Origin: Bacillus tuaregi
GTDB taxonomy: Bacteria; Bacillota; Bacilli; Bacillales; Cytobacillaceae
Reading direction: 5' to 3'
Length of the DNA stretch: 64,000 nucleotides
Assembly: GCF_900104575.1 (NCBI RefSeq)
Contig: NZ_LT629731.1
Coordinates: 1,223,051-1,287,050, forward strand
Part shown: positions 24,314 through 33,152 of the stretch, piece by piece
Layout: every line of letters starts with the position of its first letter
How positions within the stretch are numbered: the stretch's first letter is position 1
The notes under the pieces: generated by a model
What the model saw: only the letters and a program-made list of their open reading frames with translations
The model's database searches: none
What the model was told of the DNA's origin: nothing
Program-made: the position numbers and the translations under genes

Positions 24314-24360
24314 AATATTCACATTTACACTAAAAACTGTGACTTTTATCATTAATTTAA
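24314..24360 (+). promoter_or_regulatory. conserved leader block of codY copy 2
   Basis: AATATTCACA, 14 bases, TGTGACTTTTATCAT, matching the block before codY copy 1. It lies 424 bp from the codY2 start because element copy 4 and another repeat occupy the leader. Confidence 0.6.
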
Positions 24361-24433
24361 TATATTAAATCAATTATTATTGATATAGATTTCTATATAG
24401 ATCTAATAGAAGGGAAGAATTAACTTATATATT

Positions 24434-24495
24434 GTCGAGGAGACTCGGCGGTCGCATGTGGAAAGCGAAGTGCCTTGAACGAATATCAACATCCA
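24434..24495 (+). repeat. fragment resembling a dispersed Bacillus repeat
   Basis: Contains GTCGAGGAGACTCGGCGGTC, then GGAAAGCGAAGTGCCTTGAA and ATATCAACATCC. This resembles the family of repeats with GGAAAGCGAAG...ACGGAAATCAACA that I recall from many Bacillus genomes. It is not coding. It is more GC-rich than its flanks and directly abuts element copy 4. Confidence 0.5.
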
Positions 24496-24498
24496 AGT

Positions 24499-24681
24499 TT
24501 AACTTCATTCAGCAGAAGTCCTCCACTTCTAATAAGTGGGGGATGAATGCAAATGGTTCTTCGATTCAGTGGAGGTACAAACCCCGGCTGAATGAAGTTA
24601 AGCCTCCGGCGGATGTCACGGATTTTTTTTCGAGCGAGCTCGATAAAAAATCCGGACGCAAATTCGACGGGCGAATTTGAT
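24499..24681 (+). mobile_element. structured dispersed element, copy 4 (medium form)
   Basis: Lacks the GTACC hairpin (left end TTAACTTCATTCAGCAGAAG) but keeps the CCTCCACTTCT/AGTGGGGG hairpin, the GGAGGTACAAACCCC hairpin, the closing GCTGAATGAAGTT arm, a shortened but still pairing TTTTTTTCGAGC/GCTCGATAAAAAA stem, and the terminal hairpin. It lies in the codY2 leader, 84 bp before the start codon, in the same direction. Confidence 0.82.
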
Positions 24682-24765
24682 CAGACTTAAAAATGAAGAT
24701 TTATATATAAATGTCTCAGTGTCGCTTTTGGAAAAGAATAGAATCAATAATTGGGGGAAAATAAC

Positions 24766-25560
24766 ATGAATTTATTATCTAAAACAAGACAAATCAATTC
24801 ACTATTACAAACAACAGCAGGTAAATCTGTTAATTTTAAAGAAATGACGGACACACTAAGCGAAATCATTCAAGCTAACACTTTTATCATTAGTTTAAAA
24901 GGGAAACTTCTTGGTTTTTCTATTAATCAGGAAATTGAAAATGAGCGAATTAAACAGATGCTGGAGGATCGTCGCTTCCCTGTGGAATATACAAGAAATT
25001 TATTAAATATCAAGGAAACTTCTTCAAACCTTAATGTGGATAACGAACATTCAGTATTCCCTGTTGAAAATAAAGATTTATTTAAAAATGGTGTTACAAC
25101 CATTGTTCCGATTATTGGCGGTGGGGAAAGGATTGGAACACTCATTATCGGCAGAATTGAAACACCATTTGAGGATGATGATCTGATTCTTGCTGAATAT
25201 GGTGCAACTGTAGTTGGAATGGAAATTCTTCGTGAACAGGCTGAAGAGCTTGCCGTTGAAGCCCGTAGAAAGGCGATTGTCCAAATGGCCATTAATTCAT
25301 TATCTTACAGTGAGCAGGAAGCGGTAGAACATATATTTGAAGAACTACAGGGTAAAGAAGGCTTATTAGTTGCTTCAAGAGTGGCAGACCGTGTGAAGAT
25401 TACTCGTTCAGTTATTGTTAACGCTCTACGCAAGCTCGAGAGCGCAGGTGTTATCGAATCTCGTTCACTAGGAATGAAAGGAACTCATATCAAAGTATTG
25501 AACGAAGAGTTTTTAGTTGCCCTAGAAAAGCTAAAGTCAAATAAATTCCGTTTAGCATAA
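24766..25560 (+). CDS. codY: CodY global regulator, copy 2
   Basis: 264 aa, full length, collinear with copy 1. The helix-turn-helix [20 protein letters not shown] is almost identical between the two, while the ligand-sensing GAF half differs much more (e.g. [20 protein letters not shown] versus [20 protein letters not shown]). This suggests the same operators but different effector response or regulation. ATG 24766 follows TTGGGGGAAA. The leader is interrupted by element copy 4 and a second repeat. A terminator follows. Confidence 0.93.
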   Translation: MNLLSKTRQINSLLQTTAGKSVNFKEMTDTLSEIIQANTFIISLKGKLLGFSINQEIENERIKQMLEDRRFPVEYTRNLLNIKETSSNLNVDNEHSVFPVENKDLFKNGVTTIVPIIGGGERIGTLIIGRIETPFEDDDLILAEYGATVVGMEILREQAEELAVEARRKAIVQMAINSLSYSEQEAVEHIFEELQGKEGLLVASRVADRVKITRSVIVNALRKLESAGVIESRSLGMKGTHIKVLNEEFLVALEKLKSNKFRLA

Positions 25561-25568
25561 GATAGGAG

Positions 25569-25602
25569 AAAGGATTTCCCAGACTTAGGGAAGTCCTTTT
25601 TT
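25569..25602 (+). terminator. terminator after codY copy 2
   Basis: AAGGATTTCCC / GGGAAGTCCTT stem, seven-base loop, then TTTTTT. Confidence 0.87.
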
Positions 25603-25811
25603 ATTTTTAAGAGAGCTGTATGTAATTGAGTCAAAATAAGGTATTAAGTGAAAAATGAAGAAATCCAAAGAAAATTAGAAATTCATGTAAAAAACTAATT
25701 AGAAATGGTGATTTATGGATAATAATTAAGAATTTAGCTGTTTGGGTGCCCTTTTCCATTATTGTATAATAATAGTGTAAGGAAATAGTAAACACAGAGG
25801 AGGAATGAATG

Positions 25812-26255
25812 ATGTTTGATTTAATACCGTTTCGTAAACGAAATGAGGAGCTTTTCGGACATATGTTAAAATCCTTCAACGAAGTGTTTGAGCAGAATGG
25901 ACTTTTCACATTAGGTGAGGGATTTAACTCTTTTCGCACCGATATTATGGAAAAAGAGAATGCTTATTACGTAGAGGCTGAACTGCCAGGCTTTGCTAAA
26001 GAAGATATTTCGATAGAATATGAAAACAATCAATTAACCATTAAAGCTAAACGGGAGCTTTTGACTGAGGAAAAAGACAAGAATGAAAAGGTAATCCGTC
26101 AGGAGAGACATTTTGGAGAATTTCTGCGAAGATTCTATGTAGAGGATATTAAAGATGATGAAATAATGGCCAAGCTTGAGGATGGAATTTTAAAAATTGA
26201 AATACCAAAACGGTCACCAGGAAAGCCTGGCCGTAATAAGATAGAAATTCATTAA
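25812..26255 (+). CDS. Hsp20/alpha-crystallin small heat-shock protein
   Basis: A 147-aa cytosolic holdase. The alpha-crystallin domain covers about residues 38-130: FRTDIMEKENAYYVEAELPG, FAKEDISIEYENNQLTIKAK and the C-terminal A-K-L-E-D-G-I-L-K-I-E-I-P strand. The tail PGRNKIEIH contains an I-x-I motif that docks oligomers. GGAGG lies 8 bases before ATG 25812, which is preferred over ATG 25809. No CIRCE or CtsR site was found upstream. Confidence 0.9.
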   Translation: MFDLIPFRKRNEELFGHMLKSFNEVFEQNGLFTLGEGFNSFRTDIMEKENAYYVEAELPGFAKEDISIEYENNQLTIKAKRELLTEEKDKNEKVIRQERHFGEFLRRFYVEDIKDDEIMAKLEDGILKIEIPKRSPGKPGRNKIEIH

Positions 26256-26325
26256 TGTATTCATGGTGTTAGTAATTGTTAAAAAGTGAGCAAAATAGCT
26301 TGGATTTTTTGGTTTAGTGATTAAG

Positions 26326-26362
26326 GTGCAGGGCACCATTCATGATAAGTGGTGTCCTGCAC
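26326..26362. terminator. hairpin between hsp20 and the esterase gene
   Basis: GTGCAGGGCACCA / TGGTGTCCTGCAC stem with an 11-base loop; two mismatched pairs. It lies between convergent genes and lacks a strong T run. Confidence 0.6.
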
Positions 26363-26389
26363 TGTTATAGTTGCTAGTCATACACGGGT

Positions 26390-27370
26390 TCATAAGGCTG
26401 AAGATGCTCTTTCGAAAAACTCCCAAATCATAGATGAGGCATCAGGACCATCAGGATCAGTAAATTTACCTGTTTTATTGCCGCCAGACCAAACATGCTC
26501 CATATCATGAATCATATATAGTTCAATATATGGCAAGAGATTAGAGCTTTTATAACTATGCTGGGAATATTTTCTACCATTATCTAACTTATTAATTTTG
26601 ACCGATGAGGGCTTGGCGATTACATGGCCTTTGCCGCCTTCGATGAGGTAATAGGCCTGGTTCCATTGAATAATTAATTGGTTTGCGTTTTTAGGATGAA
26701 CAGTCAGATCATTTGTCCCATGAAAAATGACTAGTGGAATTTTTCTTTTTATACCCGATTCGCGAAACGCCTTTTGCATTTCATAACAGGCATTCACCCC
26801 ACACTTATACGGGTCTCGTACTCCGTTTTTCATCGCTAAATCAGCGGCAAGATTCCAGGGATCCTTCCATAGATTTGTATTGGCAGCATCATACGGCAAT
26901 CCGGAGCAAACGGCAATGCCGCTAAATAGGTCGGGATAGGTAACCCCCATGATGCTTGCCATCGCTCCTCCTGAAGAAAAACCGGCTGCATATACCTTTT
27001 TCCAATCAATGGATAGGTTTTCTTTAATTAGCTGCTTCTCAGCATCTCGCATGATGCTTACAATGATTTTCGGAAGTCCTTCTCCACGATGTTGGTTTTC
27101 ATCTAAGAACCAATTCCAGCACCCGGCGGGATTTGATTTATGAGGGTCTATGAATAGAGGATTATAGATTCGTTTCATCGTAGGGTAAAGGACGATGAAC
27201 CTTTCATTTTCAGCTAGCTGATTCATTTTCGTTTCTTCAGCAAATTGATCAGGGTCCTGTTCGCATCCATGTAGCATAACGACCATTGGCAGACGGTCTT
27301 TTATGGGAGTACTTGGGATATAAAGCTTATAAAGAAATCCTTCATGCAAATAGTCTTTAAAGTTACCCAT
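26390..27370 (-). CDS. PHB depolymerase-type alpha/beta-hydrolase esterase
   Basis: A 326-aa serine hydrolase. The oxyanion region is MLHGCEQDP (about 31), the nucleophile elbow GFSSGGAMAS (about 150), the acid HGTNDLTVH (about 216) and the catalytic His HDMEHVWSGG (about 290). It matches the PHB depolymerase/feruloyl-esterase (LpqC-type) family. No signal peptide is evident, so it may act inside the cell or be released otherwise. Substrate unknown. AAGGAG RBS before the ATG. Confidence 0.87.
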   Translation of the reverse strand: MGNFKDYLHEGFLYKLYIPSTPIKDRLPMVVMLHGCEQDPDQFAEETKMNQLAENERFIVLYPTMKRIYNPLFIDPHKSNPAGCWNWFLDENQHRGEGLPKIIVSIMRDAEKQLIKENLSIDWKKVYAAGFSSGGAMASIMGVTYPDLFSGIAVCSGLPYDAANTNLWKDPWNLAADLAMKNGVRDPYKCGVNACYEMQKAFRESGIKRKIPLVIFHGTNDLTVHPKNANQLIIQWNQAYYLIEGGKGHVIAKPSSVKINKLDNGRKYSQHSYKSSNLLPYIELYMIHDMEHVWSGGNKTGKFTDPDGPDASSMIWEFFERASSAL

Positions 27371-27553
27371 ACTTTGCTCTCCTTAATAATCTAACTATTC
27401 TCCAAAAGCTTTGCATCAAGGGAGTAGCCCGATTAAGTGAAAATGAAACATATAGGTGTCCTTATAATCTATGTAGCAAGGCCCATCCTTGCCACATTTT
27501 TTTGAATGCGATTACATATATTTAAAGTGATTGTTATGGAGAAAAAAGAAAAA

Positions 27554-27608
27554 GTCTTATATGGAGTAGCTGCACGTAAGTTAAATTGGCAGCTATCTCA
27601 TATAAGAC
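27554..27608 (-). terminator. terminator of the siderophore ABC ATPase gene
   Basis: Arms GTCTTATATGG..TAGCTGC / GCAGCTA..TCATATAAGAC with a 13-base loop, followed on the minus strand by a T-rich tract. The stem overlaps the last codons of the ATPase gene. Confidence 0.82.
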
Positions 27609-28429
27609 ATTTTGGATGATGCTTTTGATTGATGAGTGAATATAGAGCGACCTTTTCCATGCGGAATACACATCGGTGTACCAAAAAGTGGATCACAGGA
27701 AATATTACATTTCATTTGAAAAACATCATGAACTAATTGACTCGTAATAATTTCTTCAGGCTTGCCTTCCGCATATACTTTTTTATCCTTGATGGCCACT
27801 ATATGGTGGGCATAACGGCTTGCTAGGTTCAAGTCATGTAATACCATGACAATGGTATGCTTGTTTTTCTCGTTTAAATCAAAAAGTAAATCTAAGATTT
27901 CAATTTGATGTGTCATATCTAAATAAGTAGTGGGTTCATCCAATAGAATAATATCTGTTTTTTGTGCTAGTGTTAAGGCAATCCAGGCTCGCTGCCGCTG
28001 TCCTCCAGATAATGAATCCACTGAACGATCCTTTAAGTTATAAATGTTGGTGGATTTCAATGCTTGGATAACCGCCTCTTCATCGGCCTTCGACCATGGC
28101 TTGATTAATCCCCGGTAAGGGTGTCTGCCTTGTTTGACAAGTTCATAAACAGTCAATCCTTCAGGTGTAGTAGGACTTTGTGGAAGTATCGCCAGCTTTT
28201 GGGCTACTTCCTTTGTTTTCATTTTCGCTATATCTTGTCCATTTAGAATGACATCACCGCTCTGCGGCTTTAAGAGACGCGCTAATGAACGAAGTAAGGT
28301 AGACTTACCACAGCCATTTCCGCCTATGAAAACAGTGATTTCACCCTTCGGGATATGAATATCCAGGTGATCAATAATAATGGTTTCCCCATAACCAAGT
28401 GTTAGGTCCTTTGCTGACAATGATTGCAT
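27593..28429 (-). CDS. iron-siderophore ABC transporter ATP-binding protein
   Basis: A 278-aa ATPase: Walker A GGNGCGKSTLL (about 36-46), ABC signature LSGGQRQRAWIA (about 138), Walker B DIILLDEPTT (about 158) and the switch His in VLHDLNLA. It is closest in type to FecE/FhuC/YusV, which energise ferri-siderophore import. It has its own Fur box (28530-28544) and follows the binding-protein gene on the same strand, so ATPase and binding protein are separately controlled by iron. Confidence 0.92.
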   Translation of the reverse strand: MQSLSAKDLTLGYGETIIIDHLDIHIPKGEITVFIGGNGCGKSTLLRSLARLLKPQSGDVILNGQDIAKMKTKEVAQKLAILPQSPTTPEGLTVYELVKQGRHPYRGLIKPWSKADEEAVIQALKSTNIYNLKDRSVDSLSGGQRQRAWIALTLAQKTDIILLDEPTTYLDMTHQIEILDLLFDLNEKNKHTIVMVLHDLNLASRYAHHIVAIKDKKVYAEGKPEEIITSQLVHDVFQMKCNISCDPLFGTPMCIPHGKGRSIFTHQSKASSKMSYMR

Positions 28430-28529
28430 TGGAATCTCTCCTCTACGACGTGCCTTAAAACAATCTATATATATTTACTATACCCAACGGTGTTATCATT
28501 ATTGTATTTTCTTTTATTCTAATAGTCAA

Positions 28530-28544
28530 TGATAATCATTTTCA
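28530..28544 (-). promoter_or_regulatory. Fur box of the ATPase gene
   Basis: TGATAATCATTTTCA, a close match to the 7-1-7 Fur consensus TGATAATnATTATCA. It lies about 100 bp upstream of the ATPase start. Confidence 0.85.
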
Positions 28545-28563
28545 TTAGAAAATTAACATTTTT

Positions 28564-28608
28564 ACGCATTAAAGCGATGGGGGACTGTCCCCCATCGCTT
28601 TAATGCGT
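28564..28608. terminator. perfect 45-nt palindrome (GGGGGAC type)
   Basis: Two exactly complementary 22-base arms (28564-28585 and 28587-28608) around a single central base; core CGATGGGGGAC/GTCCCCCATCG. It sits 8 bases after the stop of the binding-protein gene. With no true loop it would form a cruciform or a hairpin that opens at its tip. Confidence 0.8.
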
Positions 28609-28615
28609 TACATTG

Positions 28616-29590
28616 TTATTTTACTAAGGTTTTTACGAGGTCGTCGATGGTATTTTCGGAGGCCTTTAGGCCTTTGTTTGTCCAGTTGCTTGCGTCGTTT
28701 AATAGGTATACTTGACCGTTTTGGGCTGCAGGAGTACTCTGCCAAACAGCACTGTCTTCGAGGGTTTTAATGCCCTGCTCTCCTTCTAGTGCTAATAGGA
28801 AGACATGGTCTGCATCAAGCTCTGATAGCTTTTCGACAGACAGTGGATTCCATTGAGCGCTTTCTGCGTCTCCAAGTTCTTTCACAAGTGCTGGCTGATT
28901 TAAACCAAGCTCATTGTATGCGACGTCTGCGCTGTGTCGGTTGTGCTCAAATAAGAAGAACTGGTTGCCAACTACCCAAATAGCAGCGACTGTTTCATCG
29001 CCAATGCTCTCATGTAATTGCTGCTTTGCCTCAGATACCTTTGCTTCATAATCTTTTAGTGCTTTTTCAGCTGAAGATTCTTTACCGAGTATTTTACCAA
29101 AGACTTCAATTTGTTTTCGCCAATCTACTGTTGTTTCTTCGTTCATAACATAGGTTGGCGCAATTTTATTATAATCCTCATATGTTCCTTCGTAGCCATC
29201 CATATTATTTTCTAATATTAGGATCTCCGGCTCATGGCTGAGTACTTGCTCAAGGGGAAGGTTCCATTCAATACTTGGAATCTCCTTCAAGTCAGCTTCT
29301 AAATAATCCTGAACCGTTTCACCAATTGCCCATTTAGCAACAGGAGTAACACCTAAAGCAAGTAGTGCGTCCTCATGAAATGGAGCCATAACTTTTTTTG
29401 CCCCTGCGGGAAGAGTGACTTCACCCATTGCAGAATCAAGTGTTATTTCAGCATGATCCTCTTTCTGCTCGTGATCAGATTCCGGTGTAGCATCGTCCGT
29501 TTCATTTTGATTTCCACAGGCAGAGAGAATCATTATGACTCCGAATATGATACTGAAAAAAAGTAGACGATAATATTTAATAGTGTTCAT
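28616..29590 (-). CDS. iron-siderophore substrate-binding lipoprotein
   Basis: A 324-aa protein with a lipoprotein signal (lipobox I-L-S-A-C-G at about residues 21-26), then an acidic linker and a class III periplasmic-binding-type fold (FecB/YfiY-like). GVTPVAKWAIGETV and EPEILILENN match the family. It is tethered outside the membrane and passes Fe(III)-siderophore to the permeases. It is divergent from the permease operon with a Fur box between them. Confidence 0.92.
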   Translation of the reverse strand: MNTIKYYRLLFFSIIFGVIMILSACGNQNETDDATPESDHEQKEDHAEITLDSAMGEVTLPAGAKKVMAPFHEDALLALGVTPVAKWAIGETVQDYLEADLKEIPSIEWNLPLEQVLSHEPEILILENNMDGYEGTYEDYNKIAPTYVMNEETTVDWRKQIEVFGKILGKESSAEKALKDYEAKVSEAKQQLHESIGDETVAAIWVVGNQFFLFEHNRHSADVAYNELGLNQPALVKELGDAESAQWNPLSVEKLSELDADHVFLLALEGEQGIKTLEDSAVWQSTPAAQNGQVYLLNDASNWTNKGLKASENTIDDLVKTLVK

Positions 29591-29626
29591 ATGTATTTCT
29601 CCTTTATGTTATAATTCCAATATTAA

Positions 29627-29641
29627 TGATAATCATTTTCA
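29627..29641. promoter_or_regulatory. Fur box in the divergent siderophore promoter region
   Basis: TGATAATCATTTTCA, identical to the box at 28530. It lies 36 bp before the binding-protein start and 59 bp before the first permease, so it can control both directions. Confidence 0.87.
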
Positions 29642-29700
29642 TTTATCAAGTCAATTTTATTCAGCTTTACATTTTAATGAAGCGGAAATAGGAGAGAAAC

Positions 29701-30711
29701 ATGCTATCATATATTAATCATTCAAGTCCGATAAAAGTTCTGCTAAATCTTACTGCCATCATATTATTAATTCTTTCTGTTGGTCTGTCTATTTCATATG
29801 GTACGACAAATATTGAGCTTTCTGTCGTGTGGCAGGCTATTTTTGATTTTAATCCTGACCTCACCTCTCATCAGGTGATTCAAGAGCTTCGTTTACCGCG
29901 TGCGTTTGCAGCAGCGTTAGTAGGAGCTTTTCTGGCTGTATCAGGTGCCATTATGCAGGGAATGACCAGAAATCCGCTTGCTTCTCCCTCGATAATGGGG
30001 GTCACAGATGGAGCGGCGTTTGCACTTGTACTAGGATTAGCATTCTTACCTGGACTGCCTGGGACAGGTCTGTCATTTGCTTCGTTTATTGGTGCCGGAA
30101 TGGCAGTCGCCCTTATCTTTATGATTGGTTCACTTTCAAGCGGAGGATTAACTCCGGTGAAACTTGCCCTGGCAGGGGTTGCAATTGGAACTATGCTTCG
30201 AGGCATTACGTCCGTTATAGCCTTACATTTTAACTTAGAAAAGGAATTAGGCTTTTGGATTGCCGGTGGACTGCATGGCGCCAATTGGACATCTGTCAAG
30301 ATTCTCATCCTTTCAGGAATGGTTGGTCTCATCGTAGCTATCCTCATTTCAAAATCAATAACGGTTCTTAGCTTAGGTGAGGACATGGCCATTGGCTTAG
30401 GTCAAAATAATCTCGTGATTAAGCTATTAGGGATCGTTTCGATATTAATTCTGACAGGAGCAGCTGTTTCAGTTGCAGGTGCTGTTGGTTTTGTCGGACT
30501 TATTGTTCCACATATTACCCGATTTATTATGGGAACAGATTACCGTTGGATTATCCCATCATCAGCTATATTTGGCGCCCTATTACTGGTTTTATCCGAT
30601 ATTATTTCCAGGCTTGTCAATGCGCCCTTTGAAACACCAGTCGGTGCGATTACCTCTCTAATTGGAGTTCCTTTCTTCTTGTACCTAGCGCGAAGTGGGG
30701 GTGGAAAATAA
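29701..30711 (+). CDS. iron-siderophore ABC permease 1 (FecCD family)
   Basis: A 336-aa integral membrane protein with about nine to ten hydrophobic helices. FecCD hallmarks: LRLPRAFAAALVGAFLAVSG with MQGMTRNPLASPSIMG (about 60-100) and GFVGLIVPHITRFIMGTDYR near 265-284. It resembles YfiZ of Bacillus subtilis, which pairs with YfhA and the YfiY binding protein for schizokinen/arthrobactin import; the ligand here is not known. RBS ATAGGAGAG. Confidence 0.92.
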   Translation: MLSYINHSSPIKVLLNLTAIILLILSVGLSISYGTTNIELSVVWQAIFDFNPDLTSHQVIQELRLPRAFAAALVGAFLAVSGAIMQGMTRNPLASPSIMGVTDGAAFALVLGLAFLPGLPGTGLSFASFIGAGMAVALIFMIGSLSSGGLTPVKLALAGVAIGTMLRGITSVIALHFNLEKELGFWIAGGLHGANWTSVKILILSGMVGLIVAILISKSITVLSLGEDMAIGLGQNNLVIKLLGIVSILILTGAAVSVAGAVGFVGLIVPHITRFIMGTDYRWIIPSSAIFGALLLVLSDIISRLVNAPFETPVGAITSLIGVPFFLYLARSGGGK

Positions 30712-31733
30712 TGCATACAGCAGGAGTAAAGAAAAAGAAAAGATTTGTAGCCATTCTCGCTCTCCTTATTGTATTCATCATTATGATGTTTTTTATGAGC
30801 TTGAGCACCGGGGTTATCCATATTGCACCTGGAGAGGTCATCAAGACCCTGTTTAATAATGGGACTGCTAGACAGGAATTAATCTTATTTGAATTTCGTT
30901 TACCAGGAATCATTTTGGCGCTCCTTATTGGAGCCGGATTGGCTGTTTCAGGGGTGATACTGCAGGCTATTACGCAAAATGAACTAGCTGACCCGGGAAT
31001 ACTGGGAATTAACACAGGTGCCGGACTGGCTGTTGTCTTATTTATTTACTTCTTTCAAGGGAATTTTACAGCAGCTAGTAAACTGTCTATTTTTATGATG
31101 CCCTTTGCTGCTTTAATTGGTGCCATTGGTGCTGCGGTTCTTATTTATGCTTTGGCATGGAAGAATGGCGTGAATCCAATCAGACTAGTGCTAGTCGGGA
31201 TTGGCGTGAATGCAGGCTTTGGAGCCTTTTTAACTATTTTTCAGTTAAAAATGGATCCGCAGGATTTCAGGCAGGCTGCTGTCTGGCTGACAGGTGATAT
31301 ATGGAATGCAAACTGGACCTTTGTTGGTGCGTTATTGCCGTGGATCATCATTCTCATCCCCATTGCCTTATCGAAAGCACATGGTTTAAATGTCCTGCAT
31401 TTAGGTGATGATTTGGCCAGCGGGCTTGGAACAAGTGTGGAAAGAGAAAGACAGGTACTCCTGTTAATTGCCGTCGCGTTAGCAGGGGCCTCTGTTGCAG
31501 CTGGTGGAGGGATTGCTTTTTTAGGATTGGTTGTACCTCATATTGCAAGAAAATTAATGGGACCTCTGCATCAATACATTATTCCAGTATCGACCTTGGT
31601 AGGAGCGTTGTTGCTGATGGTGTCAGATACGATTGGCAAGAATGTCCTGTCACCTACTGAGATACCTGTTGGAATTGTCGTGTCGATTCTAAGTGCACCT
31701 TATTTTATCTATCTATTAATTAAAGCCAAGTAA
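30711..31733 (+). CDS. iron-siderophore ABC permease 2 (FecCD family)
   Basis: A 340-aa membrane permease, YfhA-like, overlapping the previous stop by one base (TAATG), so the two are translationally coupled and probably heterodimerise. FRLPGIILALLIGAGLAVSG, QAITQNELADPGILGINTGA and AFLGLVVPHIARKLMGPLHQ are the family blocks. About nine hydrophobic helices. Confidence 0.92.
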   Translation: MHTAGVKKKKRFVAILALLIVFIIMMFFMSLSTGVIHIAPGEVIKTLFNNGTARQELILFEFRLPGIILALLIGAGLAVSGVILQAITQNELADPGILGINTGAGLAVVLFIYFFQGNFTAASKLSIFMMPFAALIGAIGAAVLIYALAWKNGVNPIRLVLVGIGVNAGFGAFLTIFQLKMDPQDFRQAAVWLTGDIWNANWTFVGALLPWIIILIPIALSKAHGLNVLHLGDDLASGLGTSVERERQVLLLIAVALAGASVAAGGGIAFLGLVVPHIARKLMGPLHQYIIPVSTLVGALLLMVSDTIGKNVLSPTEIPVGIVVSILSAPYFIYLLIKAK

Positions 31734-31760
31734 TCATTATGATGCTGAAAGGATTTTTTC

Positions 31761-33140
31761 ATGAATATACAAGCAGTTGTAAACAATGTGCCAGATTATC
31801 AGGTGTTTTTGACGGTTGATGAAATGGATCATAGTACAAGAGAGCTCGCCAAGGAGTTTCCTGATGCTGTAACGATTTTTGAAGCAGGCATCTCCAGAAA
31901 CGGGCACTCCATTCTAGGAATGAAAATTGGGGACGGAGCTAAGAATGCCTTGTGCTTTGCCTGTCCGCACCCAAACGAGCCGATTGGGGCAATGACCATG
32001 GAATATTTTTCACGGGCACTAGCAGAGAATCAACAGCTTCGTGAAGAGTTAGGCTTCACCTGGTACATAATAAAATGCATTGACCCTGATGGTGTTCGAC
32101 TGAATGAAGGCTGGTTCAAGGGCCCGTTTAATTTATATAGCTATATGAAGAATTACTTTCGTCCAATTGGTTATGAACAGGTAGAATGGACTTTTCCTAT
32201 TGATTATAAGGACCTGCATTTTCATAAACCTCTTCCCGAGACACAGGCCCTAATGAAAATCATTGATGAGACAAAGCCTTCATTTATGTTTTCCCTACAT
32301 AATGCTGGCTTTGGTGGAGCTTATTGGTATTTATCACATGATCTTCCAGAGCTATATGATGATTTGCGAGATTCAGCTATGAAACAGGGGATTCCATTAA
32401 GCTTAGGTGAACCAGAGGAGCCTTTTATTACGAAGCTGTCTCCGGCTATTTTTCAAAGCATGAGCATTAAGGATGCCTATGACTTTACGGAAAAAATTAC
32501 CGGTGCAGCGCCGCATATCGAAAATGGGACATCCAGCTCAGATTATGCACTGTCAAAGGCAGATTGTGTGACCCTGCTTGCCGAGCTGCCCTACTTCTAT
32601 GATCCGAGAATACAAGATATGAAGGAAGGAAATTTAACAAGAAGAGAAGCGATTCTCCGAAATATTGAAATAAGTAAAAAACACTTCTATTCCTTGGATA
32701 GGATGCTGGATGAAATTCGTCTATATATATCGAAAGATAATCCATTTATAAAGCTAGTCGATGAAGTCATCAAGTTTGTTAAAGAAGGAAGCGAGGCGAA
32801 GGTCAAATGGGCTGAAAGTGAGCCCGAATTTGAAAGAATCGCCAAAGTATCCGAAATATTTGATAACCTGCAAACAGCTAAATTTTATCATGGGTTGTAC
32901 CTTGGTTTAGCTGTGCGAAGCATTGAATACGAAATGGAACGGCTGCAACAGGATCAAATGATTGGCACGGAGATTTTTGCCGAGCTCAGACGGGTACATG
33001 ATAAAGGAACAGAAAAGCTGAAAGATTATTGTGACCAGCTGGAAACCGAACTAGACTACTCTGTCATACCAATTCAAAAGCTCGTTCGAATCCAACTAGA
33101 AAGCGGCTTAATTGTTGCCAGTCACATCAGTCAAAACTAA
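31761..33140 (+). CDS. M14-family zinc carboxypeptidase
   Basis: A 459-aa protein. Zinc ligands of the M14 fold: CPHPNEPIGA (HxxE, about residues 70-79) and MFSLHNAGFGG (His, about 179). The catalytic Glu is likely in LLAELPYF (about 278). There is no signal peptide, so it should be cytosolic. It starts 27 bp after the second siderophore permease with no terminator between, so it is likely in the same Fur-controlled transcript. A role in hydrolysing a peptide or amide bond of an imported siderophore is an inference. Confidence 0.82.
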   Translation: MNIQAVVNNVPDYQVFLTVDEMDHSTRELAKEFPDAVTIFEAGISRNGHSILGMKIGDGAKNALCFACPHPNEPIGAMTMEYFSRALAENQQLREELGFTWYIIKCIDPDGVRLNEGWFKGPFNLYSYMKNYFRPIGYEQVEWTFPIDYKDLHFHKPLPETQALMKIIDETKPSFMFSLHNAGFGGAYWYLSHDLPELYDDLRDSAMKQGIPLSLGEPEEPFITKLSPAIFQSMSIKDAYDFTEKITGAAPHIENGTSSSDYALSKADCVTLLAELPYFYDPRIQDMKEGNLTRREAILRNIEISKKHFYSLDRMLDEIRLYISKDNPFIKLVDEVIKFVKEGSEAKVKWAESEPEFERIAKVSEIFDNLQTAKFYHGLYLGLAVRSIEYEMERLQQDQMIGTEIFAELRRVHDKGTEKLKDYCDQLETELDYSVIPIQKLVRIQLESGLIVASHISQN

Positions 33141-33152
33141 GGGAGTGATGAT

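Noticed and set aside
13974-24680. ORFs inside element copies (about 80-100 codons, e.g. 13974-14285, 20184-20492, 24432-24680)
   Set aside because: They are not collinear between copies, differ in flanks, lack RBSs, and copy 2 and copy 7 cannot encode them. The element is better explained as non-coding.
29880-31015. Minus-strand ORFs of 93-170 codons opposite the siderophore permeases
   Set aside because: Complementary-strand artefacts of hydrophobic membrane-protein codons; no RBS and no recognisable domains.
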